Shown: one piece after another, positions 23,010 through 35,189 of the stretch
Position numbering within the stretch: position 1 is the stretch's first letter
Layout: the number at the start of each line of letters is the position of its first letter
Assembly (NCBI RefSeq): GCF_014805625.2
Contig: NW_023998414.1
Coordinates: forward strand, 29,029,584 to 29,093,583
From: Glossina fuscipes
Taxonomy: Eukaryota > Arthropoda > Insecta > Diptera > Glossinidae
Reading direction: 5' to 3'
DNA: 64,000 bases
Made by a program: the position numbers and the translations under genes
Notes under the pieces: model-generated
Told to the model about the DNA's origin: nothing
Database searches by the model: none
The model's input: only the letters and a program-made list of their open reading frames with translations

Positions 23010-23689
23010 AAAGTTTTCAAGTAGAATTCACTTGTATTACTCATATAATTCAAATTGAATTTACTTAGACTATTTGGAATTTCCTAGACATTCGTGATAA
23101 CGTTTTCTTGAAAGATTTCTGTAGCGCTAATCACTTTGCATTGTCAAATTTATGCAATGCGTTCGATTCCCTTCAATTTAAGTACTTTTGTTATCAATAG
23201 AGCGACATAAGTAAATAATAAGCAAAATACACGAATACGCGAAATATATAAATGAAGCAAAACACCAAACACACGCTAAATAATCTACAAAAGGCTTTGC
23301 ATGGTTTCGTCTTATGATTTAAATATTTATGGTCAAATACGTGCATATAACTGAGCTATAATCTTGCCAATAAGGTCATAAGTAGAGCGAGAGATGCTTG
23401 AAGCAATCAAGATTTTACAAGTGATTTGGAAGTTGTGCTGATAGAGGTATGCAAGGCTCGATTGTAGATTAATCATTGTACGAGTACTATTATGCGTTTA
23501 CTACGTCTTTCTACGGTTAAACTAGATTTGTCCTGCCCTTCGTAAAAGTACAAAATAAATATTTTGAATCGATATATTAAAATCCCTTCGTCGGCCGAAC
23601 TGTCTGATCTAGAAGATGGGCATATATTGCTTTTAAAAAGCAAAAAAAAAAAAAAAAAAAAAAAAAAATTGTATAAAAAAGAGATAAAT

Positions 23690-23733
<44 letters not shown>

Positions 23734-24107
23734 GATCCAAAATCCTTCAAATTTGTGTACGAAAAGTGAAAACTATAACTTGCAGCGTGCATATTAGCAA
23801 TGATTTCGTTTAAACGGAATATAAATTCTTTAGCTGTGAACGATTTAATGTGGAAAAGCTCAACCCGCGTATGCTACTTATCCCATATTCTGCATTAACG
23901 ACAATACATCATAGTCTTGGCCATTTTGAGTTTTCAAATCGATTTAGCCATTAATACTTACCCGCCTGCCTGACCGAAACATTTTTATAAACAACGTGCG
24001 ACTGTAACTGTTTGCGATTCGTTTACCCAATAAACTTGACAATCCGAGGTGATATGATTTCAATTCAAATTTTCAACGCTTTAGTCTTTCATAATTATTC
24101 GATCGAA
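23010..24107. other. Gene-free DNA upstream of lectin 3
   Basis: No supported gene. Two long A runs at about 23641-23668 and 23696-23731 flank a T-rich joint. A TATAAACA lies at 23986-23993. Confidence 0.45.
23986..23993 (+). promoter_or_regulatory. TATA box candidate for lectin 3
   Basis: TATAAACA lies about 120 bp upstream of ATG 24108. A start site near 24015 would leave a 5' UTR of about 90 bp that contains an in-frame ATG at 24054. Weak evidence only. Confidence 0.25.
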
Positions 24108-24752
24108 ATGAATCGTAAATTGATAGAAATATTAGTACTTTTCGCGGCCTTATCATATACCGTCGATAGTGTATCGGTTAATAAATGGTTTAAAGCTCCA
24201 GACGGTTCAAATTTGTTTATTGATAAAGATTATAAAGTAACTAACAAGCTTTTATTATACAAAAATTTCAATATAAACATAAAATAATTTATAATTTGAA
24301 ATTTTATTATTCTATTTAATATCCGTAGTACAATTGGTTTCAAGCATGGAATGAGTGTGCTTCACGTAATATGAGTTTAATTGCCTTGGATACGCCAGAA
24401 AAATGTACAGATATAACGAGTCTTTTAAAAGAAATTTTTCGTAGGTTTGAATTATAAACAATTATTTATTAACTATATTTAAATTTGGTGATTGTTTTGT
24501 TCGTTTTAAGGATCGCCAGGTAATTTTTGGTTGGGCGGTACTGACTTAGCAGAAGAGGGAACATTTGTTTGGGCTTCGAGTGGTAAAAAACTCGATTATA
24601 CCAATTGGTCTGCGAATAATCCCGACAATTACCAAAATAAAGAACATTGTGTTCATATTTGGGAACAAAGCGATTTTGAATGGAACGATAATGACTGCAA
24701 AGTAAAGATGGGTATAATATGTGAAGATAATCGTTTCAGTCTACCGGGATAA
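24108..24752 (+). CDS. Secreted C-type lectin 3
   Basis: A secreted C-type lectin of 160 aa. Exons are 24108-24236, 24329-24440 and 24511-24752, with GT-AG junctions and phases identical to lectins 1 and 2. ATG 24108 is chosen because it places a good signal peptide (residues 1-21) at the N-terminus. An in-frame ATG at 24054 would add 18 residues before it. The domain shows Cys 53, 127, 143 and 151, WLGGTDLAEEGTF (87-99), NPDN (117-120), EHC (125-127) and WND (138-140). These are the residues expected for calcium-dependent sugar binding, but with Asn in place of the usual Glu/Gln before Pro-Asp/Asn. An extra cysteine lies in exon 2 (EKC). It ends soon after the domain and is the shortest, most canonical member of the array. 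Confidence 0.9.
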
Positions 24753-24898
24753 TCCTTATAATATTGTCGGCGAAGCACTTGTATATATTTTTTTTTGATG
24801 AAAAATAATTTCAATTTCAATTTTAGTAAACTTGAAAATCTGAACCTTTTCAATATCCTTTCCATCCTTTTCATTTATTTCGATTTAAAATAATTAAT

Positions 24899-24904
24899 AA
24901 TAAA
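24899..24904 (+). terminator. Polyadenylation signal candidate of lectin 3
   Basis: AATAAA about 147 bp after the stop codon. Such hexamers are frequent in this AT-rich DNA, so support is positional only. Confidence 0.3.
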
Positions 24905-24997
24905 TTCATTCCAGCAAATTTCATTAACGTTCTTTCTATTTTGTCAAAGGGCTATGGATCAATCGCTTACTAATCATCAAAATTTTTAATCGAAATC

Positions 24998-26107
24998 CTA
25001 GTTTAGTTACAGAATTTGTGGCAAGGGTTTAACGTGGGTTCCTGCCTTTAAGGCTTAACCCCACGGTGGCCCAAGCCACTTTTAAGCGTACTACGCCCCC
25101 TGGCGAGTTAGACAAACCCCACAGAGTAGGGGCTTAAACAGCACCAGAGTCCAGAACGGTTTATTGCGCATGGAACAATAAACCCCACTCTGGTCTGTGG
25201 TGAGGTCTAGCTGCACTCGATTGTTTCACTTTGGCTTGGAACTGTCAACCACAACCACCACGAGTACTCCCCGAAGGGCCGCACCCAAGCAGTCAGGACT
25301 CACAAATTGATCAACGTTATGCGTTCAAAAGGGAAAAATTGCGCTCGCTTCCACCATAAGGTTTCCACGGCGCCGTTGATCAATTACCACCATTACCCGC
25401 AGGCATCCGTGACATATGTTCAAAAGTATGTTAGGCAAAAGGGGAAAAAGCCTTCCGTCATATCCCTTTTTAATAATATTTGCATGTATTATTTACTCAA
25501 GAGGGTTTTTTATTAATAGGCCAAAGGGAAAGCCATCCGTCAATTCCTTTTTTTTTTTTTGTATCATTAACTCTACTCTTGAGAAAATTCTTATTCCGTT
25601 GCGACTTTTTGACCAAAGTCCATCATATTCCCGCAGGCATATGTGGCTTTGTGAGGCGAGCCTCCTGACCGCCGTGGCTCCTAGTTTATTTTGCAAAGCC
25701 TTTGGCATACTTTGGGCGGTTGTAAAAACAACCGCACTTCCATTCGGATTCTCCATACATCCTGGTAGCCAACACCAAGAACTACTTTTCTTCGAGATAT
25801 ATAGGTCTCGGGTATTGCACTGACATGGCAGGGGCGATCTACCATGCACTCGCTAGATTACTACCTTCTACGTACTTAATACCATTCAGAAATTTCCTAG
25901 GTAGTAACTAGCTATTGAGTGAAGAGTTCGTCTTCCAGCCAACTCCTCCACCATCTCTCAAAAACTCGTCGCCGAGTTAGTAGCCCAAAACCTTAAACCC
26001 TTCTTAGCCGACCGAAGCAGTTGCTCGCGGATCACCACTGGGAGGTGAGGGTTTCGGCCATCTATGCTCCCCATTAAAGCATAGTTTATCTCCCCGCTAG
26101 TTTAGTT
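24998..26107. mobile_element. GC-rich 1.09-kb inserted element with 11-bp target duplication
   Basis: A markedly GC-richer block (25009-26096) is flanked by an identical CTAGTTTAGTT on both sides (24998-25008 and 26097-26107), as for a retroposon insertion. Internal modules recur. 'cccgcaggcat' occurs near 25397 and 25630. 'aggcaaaaggggaaaaagcc' with a following 'ccgtcat' (about 25433) resembles 'aggccaaagggaaagcc' with 'ccgtcaa' (about 25518). A similar 'gcgttcaaaagggaaaaa' lies near 25321. Open frames on both strands (25416-25823 +, 25849-25493 -) match no protein I know. It has no terminal inverted repeats and no clear poly-A tail, so class and orientation are open. It may be a non-autonomous non-LTR element or a 5'-UTR-like fragment. 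Confidence 0.65.
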
Positions 26108-27595
26108 GCAATTTCACCTGTCGTATATAGCGTTCCATATATATAGCATTAATTTGGAGAGTGCTATAGCAACACCAGGAGGATTCCGCAGCCGATGCCA
26201 GAAAAAACTTCGGGTGGCCGCATTAGGAAACAATAACAAAAATCTAAAAAAAATGGTTGTCGACAATCGGAAAGTGAATGAATTTTTGCGCAATAGCTGA
26301 TGTCGTAAGGCTAGCAAAAGGCAGGCTAGTGCGTTCATCGTTCTGCGTGAATATTTGGATAAGACACTTTTATGGCAGAAAATTTAATTAAAAATGGATA
26401 ACATATTCACTCATTGTGGAACAAAAACATCAAAGTGTTTTCTGCTAGTTTTCTGTTTAATCAGAGCAAAAAGGATTTTTTTGTCATGGACGAGAGATGA
26501 GTCCACTAGTACACTTCTGCGTCGAATAGATTCTCCTTTGAATGGAAGGGGAAGAGTGAAAGGCGTGTGAAATCGACAATATTGCAGCAGCCGGCCGGAC
26601 AGATTATGTAAGCGCATTGTGTTCTATCCATCAACTGATTGCGATATTGGGTCGATAGTAGGAGAAAATTGCGAAGAAGCGGCGGTGAAAACGGTACCCT
26701 TTTACCGATACAACGCATCGTGTCACAAATTGATGGCTGCAAAGGTAAAATTGCATAAAACGACATCTGAATTGTTGGTCACAATCACCATTTTCTCTAC
26801 GAAGCTCAACATGAGGCTCGAGGGAGAAATACTTGCATCGCATGATGAAGGTTCAAGCTTATTTTGAAGATTTTAACAGATTGTCCGCATAAAAAAAGAA
26901 TTTAAATGCTAGAGAAGCGTTGAACTGATTGTATTACCCCTGAAGGTAAAAGAAAAAGAAAACATAAAAAAAGGGTTTTCTTCCGTAGTCTCTACATATG
27001 TTGACCGATATACTAGATACTTCATAATATTTCCTTTTCAATGAATTACCGCATGCAAGGTGTGAAGAGAACGCCGAGAGTATTTATGAAAGAGAAGAGT
27101 GACAACTTGTCAGCAGAGTGCTTTTCCAATTTTAGAGAAAATTAAACGCATCGGTATGTATTTGTCAATTATTGACGATAATGTCCTCATTGATAAAATC
27201 TACATTATGAAAGTCCTTCTTGACGAAAAGCCTGGAAGTTAGCGTAAAAGGTCCCATAAAGTATACGTAGTTGGGGCTTTTCTGTCTCTTTGTTGGATTT
27301 AAGAGGGCAGGGATTAATTAGAAATGTGATATGGAGAACTTTTCAGGTCAAACGATCATCAATGCAAAAATATTAGTTAGCCTGGAAATTACTTGTTGCT
27401 CTTCCCGACACCAAGTTAAAATAACTTCTTTCAGGTAAGTAGACAGATAATTAGGGTCAAAGGTGCATATAGTTACGTAGAGTGGACTTGTATTTATTTG
27501 ATGAAAAACTTTCAAAGTGATCGATTGTACTGTAGTAGTATCACGTAATTTTTAAAATGCAAGATCATAGTGAGCATATAAGACATAGTTTTAGC
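26108..27595. other. Unassigned DNA between the GC-rich element and mariner relic
   Basis: Open frames on both strands at 26106-26338 and 26411-26867 overlap each other and carry no motif I recognise. The + frame at 26619-26867 has several cysteines but no family signature. Nothing else is supported. Confidence 0.35.
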
Positions 27596-28360
27596 TTTTT
27601 AGTTCAATAAAAAAGGTAAAAGAGCTGCAGAAGCGCATAGAATGGTACGTGCTGGGTATGGAAGTAACGCCCATGTTAAAATTGGTTCGCGAAATTTCCT
27701 TCTGGACATATTTCAGTGAAAGTTTAACCGCGTTCTGGTAGGTCAAATACTATTGATGACGACCAACTAAAGGTTATGAGCGCAACTGATCGATATATGA
27801 TGAGTCGGGAGATTGCAGAGCAAAACTTAATTCATTCAAAACAAGTGTTAGTGATCGCATTAAAAGCCTGTGATTTGCTTCCACACGATTTAAAAGAAAT
27901 TCATTTAACACAAACCATTAACATCTGTGATATACTCTTGAAACGAATCCAAAACGATCCATTTATGTAGAGAAATGTAACTGGTGATGAAAAATGGATT
28001 CCATATAAAAATGAGCTCGTGATCAAATCACGGGTAGCCGTCTCAAACAACACTCAAACCGGAGATCCATGAAAAGAAAATGGAGCTATAAAGGAAGTGT
28101 GTATCATGAGCTTCTGCCGCATAGCAAAACAATTAATTTTAAAGCATAGTGTGAAGAATGAAGCCTTGCAGCAGAAATGCTCGGGATTAGTCAAGCGAAA
28201 AAATACAATTTTTCATTAGGACAATATGGAACCTCATACTTCCGCACTCAGTTGCCAAAAATTATTAGGGCTTAGCTGGAATATGTTAGCAAATCCATCA
28301 TATAATCCTAACAGGTTACGATCCCTTTCGTTCTCTACAAAATTCTTTATCTTGTAGAAC
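27596..28360 (+). mobile_element. Decayed mariner transposase, copy 1
   Basis: Mariner transposase pieces read in order on the + strand with stops and shifts. They are an RAAEAHRMVRAGYG helix segment (about 27621), PRSGRSNTIDDDQL (about 27730), SREIAEQN (27803), a PHDLKEIHLTQTINICDILL segment (27882-27941), VTGDEKWIPYKNE (about 27977-28015), a broken HxDNMEPHTS motif (about 28217) and ANPSYNPN (about 28289). The TGDEKW and DN...PH motifs hold the first two catalytic Asp of the DD34D triad. The element is non-functional. Terminal repeats were not found at its ends. Confidence 0.75.
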
Positions 28361-28434
28361 TTTTAGTTCAGAAGATAGCTTGCAAAATGTTCACTTTTGC
28401 GGGAAAGAGAATCTTTATCACAGACTTTACCCAG

Positions 28435-28545
28435 AATATGCTTATATCGATTCAGAACTTGATTCTATATGTTGATATATATATTGTAAAATCTCTGAAG
28501 CTTCCTTTTGGGTGTTGGCAGACATTATGCCAACTTTAATATAAT
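28435..28545 (+). repeat. Fragment of GTCY-type repeat
   Basis: 'atatcgattcagaacttgat', then 'aatctctgaagcttccttttgggtgtt', correspond to the post-GACA part of copies at 57495-58190 and 48068-48950. Only this part is present. Confidence 0.4.
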
Positions 28546-28843
28546 TATCGTGGATACAAAAACTCTGAAGGGATTTAATAAAGCAAACGAACGATTATTT
28601 GATGTTCTTCTTCTAACGCCTAAAGTTATATTACGGAAAACGTAATCGCGTATTTAAACTTTCGTTGAGTCAGTTGAGCCCATGAGAATTTAATTGGATA
28701 TTTAATGCAGTTTTTCGACTCAAATTTGTTGAATCTCTGAACGTCTAGTTGACTTACTGTGTTTCTAAACATTATAAACTTATCAGCATTTATTTTCCAT
28801 GAATTTCGTCGAGTGAAGAAATGAGGGAAATCCATACTAAGCA

Positions 28844-28869
28844 TTAGGTTGGCGCATATGATATGTCGG
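28844..28869 (+). repeat. Mariner-type terminal repeat, unpaired
   Basis: TTAGGTTGGCGCATATG followed by ATATGTCGG matches the typical start of many mariner terminal repeats (TTAGGTTGGC). No transposase follows and I find no inverse partner within 3 kb, so it is a solo end or an unrelated internal deletion product. Confidence 0.45.
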
Positions 28870-29073
28870 TTTTTTTATACTCAATTTTTTTTTGGCACAC
28901 ACTCATAAAAAGATATAAACCCTTTACAAAGCCAAACCTCAACGTTGCGCATGAGATTTCGCAGACGTAGAGTTGTTTAATGTTCTTCACCTCGTTTCGC
29001 GACATGAATCAAGTTAAAATTTTCTTTTACAATGCATTTGATCATTACACAGGGGCACAGGGGCAGTTAAGCA

Positions 29074-29106
<33 letters not shown>

Positions 29107-30236
29107 CGGCGAGGGGACAAGACTTGAATAGAAGCTTGAATTTTCCTTCGGACTTGGGCATTTTTGCTTGCTGGGTTTGTCTCAATATGGGCTCAATATG
29201 GTTGTATTTTCTGTTAATATTGCACGATATTCAATAATAATTGTAAGATCAATTTTAAGCCTAAAATGTCCACTCATCAGTTTTACTATGCAAAACGCTC
29301 TAAATTCAAATTGAGTTTTAGACGGTTACGCAGTTGATATTATATGTAATATTAGCAAATATGAAAATCTTGCATACGAATTTTCGATACCAACTGAATT
29401 ATCATTTCTAAGAAACTATAAAAAAATAAAAGAAAAAATTCTATAAAATTTTTCATTTAATATTTTATAGTTTTCTTACTATGGGACACAGTAGTGGGCA
29501 CTTTGGAAAGTGGACTGATTCGTTTAGAATTGAAATAATATCGAACTAGCACTTATATTGTGTGCGAGTATTCATAAGGGGGACAGCATTTGGAGATTAA
29601 GAATTGAAATAATCGCTATCGATCCATTACATCCAGCCATTGATTAATAAAAAGTCATCTAAAGTGAATGAATATTTATGTGTTATCCTAAGGTGAATTT
29701 CTTCTCTATATAATATCCGTTATTTAACATCCACAAACCTAACAGAACATGTTGTAAGCAAGCGTTATATGCGTGTAACGTGTCTGCTTAAATTTTCCCA
29801 TTTACTGAAGTAAATCAACAGCCGGTATTTTATTGTGTGAGCATGAAAAATCATCAACCACTTTTTATACTACCACCAGCCACAACGGTTATATTAGACA
29901 TGTTAAATGTTTGCAACGCAGCTAGTCAAGTCGATTTTCTCATATCTATTCGTTACGTCGTTCCTTCATCTATTGCGATTGTTATCATGATTCTAAACAA
30001 TGCGCTTCATCTTCAATTTTTTCTTATTACTCATCTCAGATTGAATTGAAATATCAGAAAAATTGTATTCGCAACTTTGTTAACAATTATTTAAAGAAAA
30101 AGACTTCCATATATATATATATATACATATATACTTAAAGAGAGAGAGATAGAGAGAGAGAGAGGGAGAGAAAAAACAATTTAAGTATTATTATTAATTT
30201 TTGCAAATACTCGAGAATAATGTCACCAAAAAGTAG

Positions 30237-30275
<39 letters not shown>

Positions 30276-32266
30276 CGATCGATATATCGATTGAATCGAT
30301 CTTCTCGACATTATCTTGTAATCAAATATCGTTATAGCATATGAGCTAGCTAGCTAGTGGCGGATATTAATAGATTCGACCCAAGCCGATTATAACTTCT
30401 TTCTTCTTTAACTATATAAAGAGATTTCAAAATTTTTTTTTTTCTCTGACTGCTGTGCTGTTCAGGCAAACAGGCACGCACAAAAAACAAACGTGTATAA
30501 TAAATGCCAACAAAGGGTAAACTGAGAAAAGAGCGCTAAGGCAGAGATAGTTTGGTTTTGTTTATGCGACTCGTTCGAAATGAGTGAATGAGTGAAATAA
30601 TTCGTTGCGTTGCTTTTTGTTTCGGCTGTTTCGGTTACCATTTAACGGATTCAGCGGATTCAGTTGCTTCAGTTGCTTTTTAAATGCCAACCGCGCCAAC
30701 CGTTTAAGGTGTCTATTAAGTTGAATTCTTTTTTTTTTTTGTGTTCTTCGCGTAATAATTTAAAAAAGAAAAAAAAAAAGGAAAAAAAAACCCATCAACA
30801 TTTTTAGGGAAGTTTGTTAAAATAAAAAATTGCAAAAAGAGTAATAAAACGTAAAGCAAATCGTCAAAGGTAATATATAATTGAGAGTTTTTTTTTTTTT
30901 TCATTTCTCGTATGCATGCATTAATTTTATTAATAAGAGCAACAATAAATTTGCTGAACAAGTTCAAGTGTAAACTTTGTATTATTTTCTCTAACTGGTC
31001 TCACTTACCTTCAATATTCAAATTGTGTGTCAGAAACCAGTTTGAAGGTCAATACTGAGAGTTGTTGCATTTAATGAGATCGGTTATAAAAAACAAAAAA
31101 AAAAAAAAAAATAAAAAAAAAAAAAAAAAACAAAAGCATTTTGAAAAGTTTTCAAATATATATACTATCTAAATACGGAAAATATTTGATTGTTTCCCTT
31201 TGTGCCAAAAAATCATTTTGTGCTTTCCAAAAAAATTTCATGTAATATTCAAAAAAATTAAAAAAATTAAAGAAGAATTAAATATTATAATAAATTTTCA
31301 AAAATCAACTGACAATGATGATGATGTCATATTGTATGTGTATGAGTGATTGATATATAAAAGTAAACAAACGAAGAAAAATACACGTAATGTAAAAACT
31401 AAAGATCAACTAAAGTGTTCGCAAGTGTTCGTTTACTCACACGTACCACCAATTCACCCTTCACCAGATCTTACGGTATTTCCTTCTCTTTCAAGACAAT
31501 CAATTATTTTGCTGATAGATACTTGAAACTAGAAAAATAAATAATCGGAAAAATGAAAAGCAAAAAAAATCAAAGCAAGTTTATCTATCCTAGATTTAGT
31601 TAGTAGTATATAGTTCGATTAGTGTACTAGATTAAAAGTAATTAAACATTTTATATAAAATTATTTTTGTAAACATTATTGAAATTGAATATGAATTATT
31701 ATTGGATCTTGGGTCGAATGGTTTGAAAAATTTTTAATATTAAGAAATAAACAAAAGGAAAAAAAAAGAAAAAAATTAATTTATCTCTTGAAAAATATCC
31801 TGAAATACTCTCTTCATTGCAAGGAAGTATGCATGTATGTAACAATCTATTAATTAAGATTGTTTCACATTCGATTCGAGCTCGTCTTGGATAATGCGAA
31901 AAATTTTAGATGAAAATCCGATCCGATAGATTGTAAATTATCAAATATATATATATATATATGTATATATATTTATATATATTATATTTTTATATATATA
32001 ATATTTATATATATTTTTTTTTTGATTTTTTTTTTAAATTTATTTATGCTCCTTCGCAACTACAATATATATATGTGTAAATAGAAACAAATGCTTTCAA
32101 GTGTTAAGTTTCAATTTTCAAGTTTTATATTTCTCAAACTATGCAACAGAAGTTTCGCGACAAACGCAAAGCTAAGTCAGTTAAGAAATTATGCTCACCA
32201 AGAGTGAATCTCTGTTAATTGGTTTTACAAGCATGCGTCTGCGTTTTACAAACGAAACGATTATTA

Positions 32267-32304
<38 letters not shown>

Positions 32305-32697
32305 ACATCTTCAATGCTTGGCCATTCATTTTTCTTGCGAGAAGTATTAGATCAATTGTTGAAACAAACCTCTTCATTCTTAAGTACATTTCGAGTTGAG
32401 TTTAAAAAACCTTTTCACTGGAATTGCTTCATTTAATGAAGAAGGCTTGTTTCTTGCAAATTTTTTTGAGATCCCAAGCGAAGTGAAAGTCAAAGTGGCA
32501 TAAGTCTATCTGTGGGATAGATGCTTGAATAATTTGCAAAAAGACTTCAATTTAGTCATTAAAAAGAATACCACTGAGGATCTCAGTGTGGACTGAATAA
32601 GATATATGTATGAAGCTTTGCTGTTTGATCTTAAAAATTGGAATAATACTCCAATATTATTAATTATTCGATTTGCAAGTAGAAAATTAACAAAATA
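28870..32697. other. Gene-free AT-rich DNA with many microsatellites
   Basis: No supported gene. It contains (GA)n at about 29079-29105 and 30140-30170, (TA)n at about 30238-30275, A runs at 31089-31131, TA-rich DNA at 31945-32015 and (TC)n at about 32271-32301. The stretch 30600-30715 is less repetitive and carries short direct repeats (see findings). Frames inside are low complexity. Confidence 0.45.
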
Positions 32698-33871
32698 TTA
32701 AGTCCTTGCATGTATTTTGATCATTCATATTGATTTGAAAAAAGAGTTAATTGAGAAATATTGTTACAACATATATTAATCAATCAATCAAAATATATTC
32801 CATCATTTTTCACCAGTTTTTGACGTTGGTTTGGCATATATCCAATCATTGGCCCATTTTCGAACTTCTTCAGTATCTTGAAATCGCGTACGAACCAAGC
32901 CATGCTGCATCGATCTGAGCAATCTGAGTGGTAATCAGGAGGCGCTATATCTGGTGATTCGCATTCGAGCTGTAACAGTGTATTCTTGACATCTCTCGCA
33001 ATGTGTGGCCGAGCATTGTCATGCAAGAGAATGACGTTGCGTCTATCAGCCGCTATTGCTGGTCTCTTTAGCAACGAGGCATCCGCAATAATAGTTTCAT
33101 TTGATTTTAGCAGCTTGCAATACACTACGTCTTGCTGATCGCAATACGTGCATAGCATGTGGCCATGAATATTCCGTTTTGACGTCGATGTGAACAGCTC
33201 ATCTGGACTAAACCATGTGTTTTTGCGCTTGGCATTGCCGTAATAGATCCACTTTTCATCGTCAGTCGCAATACGCCAGCGAAAACTTTTCCTTTCTTTA
33301 CCTAGCACGCAATGAAACCGCGATATTGAAACGGTTCGATATGGCATTTCAGATCATTCGTATGGGAGCCATTTTCCCTACTTTTGGATCTTTCCCTTTG
33401 CAGGCGAATATCGAGAAACAGTTGATTCGTCAACTGCTAAGCTCTTTGAAGATTTTTTAAGAGGCTTTTTGGCTACCTAGGTTTTCGTTCAACAAGCCTG
33501 ACAATTAATTCATTGTCTTCGAATTTTTATGGCGTTCCAGGCCGTTCTATGTCATTGATATCGAAATCGTCGTCGTTGTAAACGAGTTGAAATTAAATAT
33601 GATGGAGCAGCATTATCATAAGCTTTTGAAAGCTTCGGCAGCAGATTTCTTCTTCAAATCAAATAACAAAAGTAAAGCATGTCGCGAATGGAATTTTGAG
33701 GGTTCCATGATTAGCAGCATGTATAACTCAATGAATAATTCAATAATAAAAATAATATTAAGTGAAGAAGAAGAAGAAGAAGATTATCATCATGTACATT
33801 GATAGTTTGAATTACTTTATCATCATTTCTATCAAAGAATGTTGATGATCAAAATACATGCAAATATTTGT
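32698..33871 (-). mobile_element. Mariner relic, copy 2, with inverted terminal repeats
   Basis: The ends are inverted copies. TTGCATGTATTTTGATCA (32706-32723) on the left is matched exactly by its reverse complement at 33846-33863, and the full repeats (about 26 bp) begin TTAAGTCC. The minus-strand frame 33347-32784 (187 codons) holds transposase motifs: DDEKWIYYGNAKRKNTW, VILLHDNARPHIARDVKNTL and SPDIAPPDYH. The spacing between the second and third catalytic Asp is shortened by a deletion. The N-terminal half (33350-33720) is broken by shifts. The subfamily is the same as the copy at 46514. Dead as it stands. Confidence 0.85.
33763..33783. repeat. (GAA)n repeat inside mariner copy 2
   Basis: Six AAG/GAA units are seen directly, near the right end of the mariner relic, in sequence that would be its 5' untranslated part. 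Confidence 0.8.
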
Positions 33872-34552
33872 TATATTCTCTTTATTTGATATGCATATCG
33901 TGTAATTCAAGAATTTCTTACATCATAGATGGTATGAATCTCTGTATGCGCAGTCTGAAATGAAAACCTTGATGTGTTTGTTTATTAATATTTTCTTATT
34001 TCAAAAGTTTTCTAAATTTCATGAAAATATTTATACTTGCCTAAATAAGTGCATAAAAACCAATTATTTATATACTTATCGAAGATGATCTCATTCATTA
34101 GTAAATTAATTTTTAAATAATTTGTTATAAAAAAATTTCTGTTTTCATACAATTTTAAATAAATAAACAAATTATTGTTTATTTAAAAATGGAAATAGAT
34201 TTTTTTTTGTATTTTCTCAATCACACACACACACACAGATACGCACCTCGAGGCATTTAGCACAAAAAACTGAGAATATTCATCCACGGATTCAGTTTAT
34301 TCTAATTTATGATTGAAATCATGGAAATAAGGTAACGTTTTTTACGGATTATGTTACAATTTCGAAAGTGTCAACTGCATTGAGCCAAATATAGTTGGAT
34401 GTTGAAACAACATTTATCACAGAAACATGAATTTTGGTGTCGTAACCGAATCACTGCATAGCAATAAGGAAAGACTAGAAAAAAACTTTATTATTATATG
34501 CCTTTTTTTTTGTTTTCAAATAAACTCAGTTATAGTCAACTGAAAATAAATA
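33872..34552. other. Gene-free AT-rich DNA
   Basis: No supported gene. A (CA)n array lies at about 34222-34238. Confidence 0.45.
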
Positions 34553-35050
34553 AGAAAATTATATTCGACTCTAACCGAATCTTTCATACTCACGACTGGT
34601 ATCGTGAAAAAACGAAAACAAAAGAAAAAATTAAATTTCTATACTTTATATTAGCAGACGGGCGTGGCTAATTTTTTTTTTTCGTTTGTCGAATAAAAGT
34701 GGAAATTTATATCGTGGCGGTTTTTTGTTATAGTTTATGAATAATGAGCAACGAGTATGTAGAAAGACATTCGTTTTTAATATTGCATTGTAGGGGCGTC
34801 CTTTGGTCAGTTTGTGTCATTTTCAAACCCTTTTGAAAATTCGAAAGTAATTTCATCATTTTTGCGAACGCAACATTGCTTACAGCAGGTACTACACAGT
34901 TGCGCAGACGGACAGACGGACATAGTTCGATGCATTCCTAACTTGAAATTGGCCAAGAATTTACATAGTTTATGGGTTATAAAGGCTTCGATAAAAAAAG
35001 TCAAATTTTGATGCACTATAATATTGCATATCCATGGTCGATTTTTCCCA
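34553..35050 (+). repeat. GTCY-type dispersed repeat, copy 5
   Basis: This begins with an imperfect hairpin ATTCG-ACTCTAAC-CGAAT (about 34562) and 'catactcacgactgg'. It carries 'gcagacggacagacggacat' (34904-34923) and the downstream block 'ttgaaattggccaagaattt', then 'gcactataatattg'. These align with 48068-48500 and, reversed, with 935-1400. The opposed open frames 34814-35011 and 35016-34807 lie inside the repeat and are not genes. Confidence 0.65.
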
Positions 35051-35189
35051 TTTTTATCCGAGCACGTACGGTCTAACGTCGCGAGCTTTAAACTCGCGAA
35101 TACTGACTTGATAGTTGCGATTTTTATCTAATCGGCTATATGGCGGTTCTATATTTTCATTTCATGAGTATATGCTCGCTATAAGCTCG

